Shown here: piece after piece, positions 1 through 5,119 of the stretch | How positions within the stretch are numbered: position 1 is the stretch's first letter | Layout: each line of letters begins with the position of its first letter | Assembly: GCA_947304475.1 (NCBI GenBank) | Contig: CAMZBE010000115.1 | Coordinates: forward strand, 1 to 5,119 | DNA: 5,119 nt | Direction: 5' to 3' | Source: an uncultured Clostridia bacterium | GTDB taxonomy: Bacteria; Bacillota; Clostridia; Oscillospirales; CAG-272 | Made by a program: the position numbers and the translations under genes | Notes under the pieces: model-generated | Database searches by the model: none | What the model saw: the letters and a program-made list of their open reading frames with translations, nothing else | Told to the model about the DNA's origin: nothing

Positions 1-1
1 G

Positions 2-514
2 CGGCATAACGCCGGGTATGTCGCGATCGACGCCGTCGCGGAAAAGGCGGGAGTGAAGATCGACCGTGCCGCCCACAAGGGACTGACCGGTCGGGGCGCG
101 CTCGGAGGACACGGCGTGCTGTTCCTGAAACCCGAGACCTATATGAACCTCTCGGGAGAGGCGGTACGCGACGCGGCGGGCTTCTATAAGATCCCGCCCG
201 AAAAGATCCTGATCCTCTGCGACGATATCTCGTTTGAACCCGGTCGGATCCGGATCCGGCGGAGCGGCTCGCACGGCGGGCACAACGGGCTCCGCAATAT
301 CACGGAACTGCTCGGGAGCGACGCTTTTCCGAGGATCCGGATCGGCGTCGGACAAAAACCCCACCCCGAATACGACCTGGTCGACTGGGTGCTCGGGAAA
401 CTCCCACCCGACGACGCAAAGAAGATCGCCGCCCGCGCCCCCGACTTTTTCGACGCGGCGACGCTGATCGTGTCGGGGGAGATCGAAACCGCCATGAACC
501 GCTATTCCCACTGA
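2..514 (+). CDS. pth: Peptidyl-tRNA hydrolase (Pth), 5'-truncated by the window edge
   Basis: Cytosolic enzyme that cleaves the ester bond between peptide and tRNA in peptidyl-tRNA released from stalled ribosomes, recycling the tRNA. The reading frame is open from base 2 and gives 170 visible residues. It opens with RHNAG (residues 1-5), whose His2 matches the catalytic histidine (His20 in E. coli). Further family motifs are YMNLSG with substrate-binding Asn49, CDD with Asp74 matching catalytic Asp93, GSHGGHNGL with His94/Asn95, and RIRIGVG near residues 111-117. By comparison with family members about 17-18 N-terminal residues, including the GLGNPG motif, lie upstream of the window. A GTG at 53 could be mistaken for the start, but it falls after the RHNAG motif and would remove the catalytic histidine, so it is an internal valine. 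The C-terminus (AMNRYSH) is where the family normally ends. mfd follows after 18 bases, an order known from Firmicutes. Identification is very secure. Confidence 0.97.
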   Translation, partial: RHNAGYVAIDAVAEKAGVKIDRAAHKGLTGRGALGGHGVLFLKPETYMNLSGEAVRDAAGFYKIPPEKILILCDDISFEPGRIRIRRSGSHGGHNGLRNITELLGSDAFPRIRIGVGQKPHPEYDLVDWVLGKLPPDDAKKIAARAPDFFDAATLIVSGEIETAMNRYSH

Positions 515-521
515 AAGATAT

Positions 522-526
522 AAGGA
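522..526 (+). promoter_or_regulatory. Ribosome binding site of mfd
   Basis: AAGGA lies 6 bases before the ATG at 533, inside the 18-base gap after the pth stop. This spacing supports the ATG at 533 as the mfd start. The gap is too short to hold a convincing separate promoter or a terminator, so mfd is probably transcribed with pth. Confidence 0.8.
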
Positions 527-532
527 CGCTCC

Positions 533-3500
533 ATGCAGAAAGTCACCAATCCGATCCGCCTGGACAGGGAGTTCCGGGGTGCGTCGATCACGCTCTCCGA
601 GACGGTCGCGGCGAAAACGCCGTTGCCCATCGTCGTCAACGGACTGTCCGGCGGGGCAGCCGACGCGTTTCTTGCCGAGGCGATCCGGGATCATCGCAGC
701 GAACCCTCGCACCGTCCCGCCCTGATATTCTGCCGGGACGAAGCCGAGGCGGCACGCGTCAGCGCGATGCTCTCCGACGCCGGACTCCGCGCCGCCGCCT
801 ATCCCGCGCGGGAATTCTGTCTCCATCATATGACCGCCTCTCACGATCTTGAACGTGAGCGGCTTTCTGTGTTGTATCGTGCGATCTCGGGCGAGTTCGA
901 CGCGATCGCCGCCACGCCGTTTGCCGCCCTGCAACCGACGATCTGTGCCGAGCGGCTCGCCGGATGCGGCACGGTTCTTTCCGCCGGTGGGCTCCTGTCC
1001 CCCGACGCACTTGTGAAGGCGCTTTCGGAAACCGGATACAAACGCGTCGACACGGTCGAGAGCGCGGGGCAGTTCGCCCGCCGCGGCGGTATCGTCGACG
1101 TTTACCCGGGCGGCGAACCGCTGCCCTTACGCGTGGACTTCTTCGGTGACGAGATCGACCGCGTCTGCCGCTTCGATCCCCTTTCGCAGCGGATTACCGG
1201 CACCGTGACCGAACCGGTCACGCTGCTGCCCGCCCGCGAGATCCTGCCGACGCCCGAAACGCTTGCCAAGGTGCGCGAGGTGATTTCCGCGGAACTTGCC
1301 AAACTCCCCGCACCCCCGGCGCGCTCCGGGAAGAGCAAGGCGTTCGTTCCGGACGGAGAGGGGGACGCCGCGCTGCACGCCCGCGAGGTCTACTCTGCCG
1401 AACTTGCGGCGCTGGACGGCGGAACCGATCTTTCCTTCCTCGATAAGTATTTTCCTTTGGTCTCGCCCGAGAGTTCGACCTTGTTCGACTTCCTTCCGGG
1501 AAGCGGACACCCGCTCGCCTTCCTGCTCGGAACGAGCGAGGTGCGCGAACGCCTTGAAGGGCAGTCGGCACTCGTCGTCGAGACCTTGAAAAATCTGCTC
1601 GACGCAGGCACCCTCGTCGGCAAATACGCGATCACGCCGCCGACTTCTGCGCAGTTCGACCGTCTGCTCTCGTCGACGGTCGCCGTCCACGTCAACCCCT
1701 TCGGAGGCGGGATCGGCGCGACGCGGCTCGCGGGACTGTTCGGGTTCCGTTGCCGCCGTACCGTTTCTTACGCCGGACGTTTCGAGATGCTGACCGAGGA
1801 GATCGGTTCCTTTCTGTCCGGGGGCTACCGGATCCTGCTTCTTGCGGGCTCTGACGCCGAGGCGGACGCTCTTGCGGGATCGCTTCGCGAACACGATCTG
1901 CCCGCCCGGCGCGCCCCTTCCGACGCGATCCCGGACGCAGACAGCGTTCCCGCCGGGGTGATCACGGTCGGGGTGGGTACGGTCAGTTCGGGCTATGAAC
2001 TGATGAACGCGCGGATCGCAGTCCTGACTACCCGCACCGACGAGGAACGCTCCGACGCGCTCCGACGCCGTCAGTCGAGGACGCGGCACAAGGCGTCGGC
2101 GGGGAAGCGGATCCTCTCCTACGCCGATCTGTCCGAGGGCGATTATGTCGTCCATGCCAACTACGGTATCGGGATCTTCGAGGGGATCGAGACCATGACG
2201 GTCGCCGGAGCGACGCGCGACTATATCGCCATTCGCTACGCCGGGACCGACAAACTCTTTCTCCCCGCCGAACGGCTTGAAATGATTTCGCGTTATATCG
2301 GCGCGAAGGCGGAAGACGGGACGGTCAGACTGTCGCGTCTCGGCGGTCCCGAATGGGGAAAAGCCAAGGCGAAAGCCAAGAGCGCGGCGCGCGAGATGGC
2401 GAAGGAACTGATCGACCTGTACGCCCGCCGTCAGCGCCGCCCGGGCTTCTCGTTCTCCCCCGACTGCGAGATGGAACGCGAGTTCGACGACGCCTTCGAG
2501 TTTGAGGAAACCGAGTCCCAGACCGAGGCGATCAAAGAGATCAAAAACGATATGCTCCGCCCCGTACCGATGGACCGCCTTCTCTGTGGGGACGTCGGAT
2601 ACGGCAAAACCGAGGTCGCGCTCCGTGCCGCCTTCAAGGCGATCGTCGCGGGAAAACAGGTCGCGATCCTCGTCCCGACCACGATCCTCGCCCTGCAGCA
2701 TTATCAGACCGCGCTCTCGCGTATGCGGGGCTTTCCCGTGACGGTCGAGATGCTTTCACGCTTCCGCACGCCGAAGGAAGCGGCGGCGATCCTGCGCCGT
2801 CTCAAACGCGGTGAGATCGACCTGATCGTCGGGACGCACGCCCTGCTCGGCGCGTCGGTCGCCTTCCGCGATCTCGGACTGCTGATCGTTGACGAAGAGC
2901 AGCGATTCGGCGTCGCGCAGAAGGAAAAACTGAAGAAACTCGCCTCCGACGTCGACGTCCTTACCCTGACCGCTACCCCGATCCCGCGCACGCTCAATAT
3001 GGCGATGTCCGGGATCCGCGATATGTCGATCCTCGACGAAGCGCCGGGCGACCGTCACCCCGTCGAGACCTTCGTGCTCGCGCACGACGACGTCGTGATC
3101 GGAGAGGCGATGCGGCGGGAGATCGCGCGGGGCGGGCAGGTGCTCTACCTCTACAACAAGATCGACGATATTGATCTCGTCGCCGCACGCGTCAAACGGG
3201 CGCTTCCCGATGCGCGCGTCGCCTACGCCCACGGGCGTATGGACAAGGACGAACTTGAGGATATCTGGCAGTCGCTCGTCCGGGGCGAGATCGACGTTCT
3301 GATCTGCACCACCATCATCGAGACCGGCGTCGACCTTCCCAACGCCAACACGCTGATCATTGAGAACGCCGACCGTATGGGGCTCTCCCAACTCCACCAG
3401 ATCCGCGGGCGCGTCGGACGGAGCAGCCGTCACGCCTACGCCTACTTCACGTTCCGTCCCGGCAAGGCGCTCTCGGAGATCGCGACCAAGCGGCTCTCCG

Positions 3501-4171
3501 CGATCCGCGAATACGCCGAGTTCGGCGCGGGGTTCAAGATCGCGCTCCGCGACCTCGAGATCCGCGGCGCGGGCAACCTGCTCGGCGCGGAACAGCACGG
3601 GCATATCGATCAGGTGGGCTACGATCTCTATATCCGGCTGCTGAACGAGGCGATCCTCGAGGAACAGGGGAAGGTCACGAAGGAGATCAGCGAGGCGAAG
3701 ATCGACTATCCCGATTCGGCGAACGTTCCTTCGTCCTATATCCCGCTCTCGGCGCACCGTATGGAGATGTATAAGAAGATCTCGCTGATCCTGACCGAGG
3801 ACGATCTTTCCGACGTCTTGTCCGAGTTCCGCGAACGCTTCGGCGAACCGCCGAAGGAGACGCGGCGGTTGCTCTGGCTTTCGCTTCTGCGCGCCGCGGC
3901 GTCGAGGATCGGGCTTCTTCGCGTCGAGTTCCGCTCGGGCGACGTCCGGTTCGTCACGCAGGGCGTCGGGGATATCGCGGTCTGGGCGGTCGTGTTTGCT
4001 GAGCGTCCGGGACTGCGCTTCGGCGGCGGTCGGGACGCGGGAGTATTCCTGCGCTTGAAAGGCGGCGAAGACGCGGCGGAGAGCGCCGCGCGCGTGCTGC
4101 TCCTCTACGAGCGAAAACAGAAAGAAGTGCGCCCCGACGGCGCGGAAACGGGGGATAACGGTGATAAGTAA
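533..4171 (+). CDS. mfd: Transcription-repair coupling factor Mfd
   Basis: ATP-dependent DNA translocase that binds RNA polymerase stalled at lesions, pushes it off the DNA and recruits UvrA to start nucleotide excision repair. At 1212 residues it is slightly longer than the E. coli (1148) and B. subtilis (about 1177) proteins. The UvrB-like module occupies roughly residues 20-340; its first domain has a degenerate, non-ATPase P-loop region (VNGLSGGAADAF, 35-46). The UvrA-facing region near 170-215 keeps Arg184, Arg200 and Phe204, which align with E. coli Arg165, Arg181 and Phe185. The CarD-like RNA polymerase-interacting domain spans about 530-590 (GDYVVHANYGIG), followed by the Lys/Ala-rich relay helix near 608-635. 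The RecG-like motor has Walker A GDVGYGKTE (686-694), LVPTTILA (713-720), DEEQ (787-790), TATPIPRT (813-820), TTIIETGVD (926-934) and QIRGRVGRSSR (956-966). The TRG motif (RDLEIRGAGNLLG, 1006-1018) and the C-terminal regulatory domain (about 1060-1190) complete it. No frameshift or missing motif is seen. The last 11 bases overlap the next gene. Confidence 0.98.
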   Translation: MQKVTNPIRLDREFRGASITLSETVAAKTPLPIVVNGLSGGAADAFLAEAIRDHRSEPSHRPALIFCRDEAEAARVSAMLSDAGLRAAAYPAREFCLHHMTASHDLERERLSVLYRAISGEFDAIAATPFAALQPTICAERLAGCGTVLSAGGLLSPDALVKALSETGYKRVDTVESAGQFARRGGIVDVYPGGEPLPLRVDFFGDEIDRVCRFDPLSQRITGTVTEPVTLLPAREILPTPETLAKVREVISAELAKLPAPPARSGKSKAFVPDGEGDAALHAREVYSAELAALDGGTDLSFLDKYFPLVSPESSTLFDFLPGSGHPLAFLLGTSEVRERLEGQSALVVETLKNLLDAGTLVGKYAITPPTSAQFDRLLSSTVAVHVNPFGGGIGATRLAGLFGFRCRRTVSYAGRFEMLTEEIGSFLSGGYRILLLAGSDAEADALAGSLREHDLPARRAPSDAIPDADSVPAGVITVGVGTVSSGYELMNARIAVLTTRTDEERSDALRRRQSRTRHKASAGKRILSYADLSEGDYVVHANYGIGIFEGIETMTVAGATRDYIAIRYAGTDKLFLPAERLEMISRYIGAKAEDGTVRLSRLGGPEWGKAKAKAKSAAREMAKELIDLYARRQRRPGFSFSPDCEMEREFDDAFEFEETESQTEAIKEIKNDMLRPVPMDRLLCGDVGYGKTEVALRAAFKAIVAGKQVAILVPTTILALQHYQTALSRMRGFPVTVEMLSRFRTPKEAAAILRRLKRGEIDLIVGTHALLGASVAFRDLGLLIVDEEQRFGVAQKEKLKKLASDVDVLTLTATPIPRTLNMAMSGIRDMSILDEAPGDRHPVETFVLAHDDVVIGEAMRREIARGGQVLYLYNKIDDIDLVAARVKRALPDARVAYAHGRMDKDELEDIWQSLVRGEIDVLICTTIIETGVDLPNANTLIIENADRMGLSQLHQIRGRVGRSSRHAYAYFTFRPGKALSEIATKRLSAIREYAEFGAGFKIALRDLEIRGAGNLLGAEQHGHIDQVGYDLYIRLLNEAILEEQGKVTKEISEAKIDYPDSANVPSSYIPLSAHRMEMYKKISLILTEDDLSDVLSEFRERFGEPPKETRRLLWLSLLRAAASRIGLLRVEFRSGDVRFVTQGVGDIAVWAVVFAERPGLRFGGGRDAGVFLRLKGGEDAAESAARVLLLYERKQKEVRPDGAETGDNGDK
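4150..4155 (+). promoter_or_regulatory. Probable ribosome binding site for the GTG start at 4161
   Basis: The purine run GGGGGA sits inside the 3' end of mfd, 5 bases before the GTG at 4161. It is a weaker match than AGGAGG, and translational coupling to mfd through the 11-base overlap probably helps initiation. It supports the GTG start; the first in-frame ATG further down (codon 30) would cut the membrane helix in two. Confidence 0.5.
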
Positions 4172-4853
4172 CGATACCGGAGCAATCAAAAAGAGCGGAC
4201 GGGGGCATACCGTTTTCGCGATCGTTGTGCTCGCCCTGATCGCGGTGATGATCCTGACGGCGATCTTCGTCCCGCTCTGCGTCTACCGCGCACGGGGGAA
4301 GGTGATGATCTTGTACGGGGCGGTGACCGTCCGGCGCGATCTTTACCTCTACTGGCTCTCTGCGTATAAGTACGAATATCTGTCGTCGCAGTCGCGCGTC
4401 GATCCCGCCGCAGCCGACACGCCCGGATACTGGAACGCCGCGGCGGAAGCGGGGGTTACCAACGCCGAAAAAGTAAGGGCGGAAGCCGATAACTGGATCA
4501 AACGGATCGTCCTCGCCTCCGCGCTTTTCGAGGAAGCGGATCTGACGCTCTCCCAAAAGACCTGCGACGAACTCGACGCGGCTTGTGAACGGCTCTTCCA
4601 ATACGGTATCGACGACGAAAAGGCGTTCGACCGGGAGGCAAAGCCGCTCGGGTTCGATTACGGGACCGTCCGGCGCGCCGTTTTCTACCAGACCGAAGGG
4701 GAGAGTTACGTCGCCAACATGACGGACGAGGAATTCGCGTTCTTCTGTACTCTCGCCGAAAACGAGATCACGCTTGAAGAGGCGGCGGAGACGGTTGATT
4801 TCGTTACGCTTCCGACCGACGGGCGGTTTTACAGTTCCGCCTTTTTGCCCTGA
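4161..4853 (+). CDS. Single-pass membrane-anchored protein, SurA/PrsA N-domain-like without a parvulin domain
   Basis: I do not recognise a named family with certainty. The 230-residue protein starts with a short basic segment (Lys10, Lys11, Arg14), then a hydrophobic helix at about 17-42, then a soluble domain of some 185 residues. There is no signal-peptidase AxA site, and Cys40 (VPLC) does not fit a lipobox, so an uncleaved anchor with the domain outside the cell is most likely; basic residues on both sides (Arg43, Arg45, Lys47) leave topology open. The soluble part is mostly helical and acidic. The pattern in 49-75 and 108-185 (a short strand, a helix, then 'ASALFEEADLTLSQKTCDELD', shown here split as ASALFEEADL and TLSQKTCDELD, and a Phe/Gly-containing repeat of helices) resembles the N-terminal chaperone domain of SurA/PrsA foldases. 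The chain ends near the point where a parvulin domain would begin, and no parvulin signature is visible. It may therefore be a chaperone-like or degenerate foldase relative; this is inference. The GTG start preserves the membrane helix and overlaps the mfd stop by 11 bases. Confidence 0.8.
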   Translation: MISNDTGAIKKSGRGHTVFAIVVLALIAVMILTAIFVPLCVYRARGKVMILYGAVTVRRDLYLYWLSAYKYEYLSSQSRVDPAAADTPGYWNAAAEAGVTNAEKVRAEADNWIKRIVLASALFEEADLTLSQKTCDELDAACERLFQYGIDDEKAFDREAKPLGFDYGTVRRAVFYQTEGESYVANMTDEEFAFFCTLAENEITLEEAAETVDFVTLPTDGRFYSSAFLP

Positions 4854-4856
4854 ACG

Positions 4857-4863
4857 AAAGGAG
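4857..4863 (+). promoter_or_regulatory. Strong ribosome binding site of the nucleotidyltransferase gene
   Basis: AAAGGAG is a near-perfect anti-16S match located 7 bases before the ATG at 4871 and 4 bases after the preceding stop codon. It fixes the start of the downstream gene and indicates efficient independent translation initiation within the same transcript. Confidence 0.85.
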
Positions 4864-4870
4864 AAGCCGT

Positions 4871-5119
4871 ATGAAATGTCTGATCCTTGCGGCGGGGTAC
4901 GCCACCCGGCTGTACCCGCTGACCGAGAACTTTCCGAAGCCCCTGCTCAAAGTGGGGGAGAAGACCATTCTCGACCATCTGCTCGACGATATCGCCCCGA
5001 CGGGGCTGATCGACCGGTTCGTCGTGATCTCCAATCACAAGTTTGCCCCCTGCTTTTCCGAATGGGCGGCGACCAAGCCGCTGCCCCTGACCGTCCTCGA
5101 CGACGGAACGACGAGCAAC
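4871..5119 (+). CDS. Nucleotidyltransferase (sugar-/alcohol-phosphate NTP transferase family), 3'-truncated by the window edge
   Basis: Enzymes of this family join a nucleoside triphosphate and a phosphorylated sugar or small alcohol to make an activated donor and pyrophosphate, usually for cell-surface polymers. The frame is open for 83 codons to the window edge. The N-terminus carries the family signature: LILAAGYATRLYPLT (residues 4-18) is the nucleotide-binding loop with Arg13, and FPKPLL (21-26) holds Lys23, equivalent to the catalytic lysine. The usual second glycine of GxGTR is Ala11 here. KTILDHLLDD and VVISNHKF follow, and LDDGTTSN (76-83) resembles a subgroup of clostridial and related nucleotidyltransferases rather than the classic RmlA or GlmU sequence. 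The substrate cannot be read from this fragment; glucose-1-phosphate thymidylyl-, mannose-1-phosphate guanylyl- and choline-phosphate cytidylyltransferase relatives are all possible. In clostridial relatives I recall this type of protein being followed by a kinase-type partner in some cases, but nothing here tests that. Its start is set by the AAAGGAG site 7 bases upstream. Confidence 0.92.
   Translation, partial: MKCLILAAGYATRLYPLTENFPKPLLKVGEKTILDHLLDDIAPTGLIDRFVVISNHKFAPCFSEWAATKPLPLTVLDDGTTSN

Noticed and set aside
245..258. Perfect 14-base palindrome CGGATCCGGATCCG, echoed by ATCCGGATCGG near 334-344
   Set aside because: It lies inside pth and encodes the conserved basic strand RIRIRR; the second copy encodes RIRIG. 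Repeated Ile (ATC) and Arg (CGG) codons explain both, with no sign of a separate regulatory role.
53..514. GTG at 53 as an independent start for a 153-residue pth
   Set aside because: The frame continues upstream to the window edge and encodes RHNAG with the catalytic histidine before this codon, so the GTG is internal.
2348..2440. Lys/Ala-rich repeat-like stretch (GKAKAKAKSAAR) in mfd
   Set aside because: This is the normal relay-helix region between the polymerase-interacting domain and the motor, which is Lys/Ala-rich in many Mfd proteins.
1127..2701. A 524-codon open frame on the - strand opposite mfd
   Set aside because: It lies wholly antisense to a secure mfd reading frame, has low-complexity Arg/Gly/Asp-rich sequence with no recognisable motif, and is expected from G/C-biased third positions in high-GC DNA.
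2756..4189. A 477-codon open frame on the - strand opposite the mfd motor and C-terminal domains
   Set aside because: Also fully antisense to conserved mfd helicase motifs, with a composition typical of a shadow frame (charged, repetitive RD/LA/VE runs) and no domain signature.
3954..4601. A 215-codon open frame on the - strand across the mfd end and the membrane-protein gene
   Set aside because: It spans two supported + strand genes and their ribosome binding site, and its translation is Arg/Pro-rich with no family features.

Overview
The window is a gene-dense stretch of bacterial chromosome, all on the + strand: the 3' part of pth (peptidyl-tRNA hydrolase), a complete mfd (transcription-repair coupling factor), a 230-codon gene for a single-pass membrane protein, and the first 83 codons of a nucleotidyltransferase. 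The genes are separated by +18, -11 and +17 bases. No terminator-like hairpin with a T-run lies between them, so they probably form one transcription unit that begins upstream and continues past the right edge.

The pth-mfd order and the AGGA-type ribosome binding sites point to a Firmicutes (Bacillota) chromosome. The high G+C of coding DNA (strong preference for G/C at third positions, with ATC and GAC very frequent), the SurA/PrsA-N-like membrane protein directly after mfd, and the type of nucleotidyltransferase suggest a high-GC member of the Clostridia, possibly an uncultured gut lineage. This placement is inference from gene order and composition, not from a marker gene.

Layout: 2-514 pth, lacking about 17-18 N-terminal codons; 533-4171 mfd with every expected domain and helicase motif; 4161-4853 a GTG-started membrane-anchored protein overlapping the mfd stop; 4871-5119 the start of the nucleotidyltransferase. 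No gap exceeds 18 bases, so there is no unexplained non-coding stretch.

Functionally this is a housekeeping block. Pth recycles peptidyl-tRNA from aborted translation, Mfd removes stalled RNA polymerase and recruits UvrA, the membrane protein may act at the cell surface in protein folding or envelope work, and the nucleotidyltransferase probably makes an activated sugar or alcohol for envelope polymers. I see no mobile element, CRISPR array, RNA gene or clear new system. The least understood part is the 230-residue membrane protein, which resembles the N-terminal half of a PrsA/SurA foldase without a catalytic parvulin domain.
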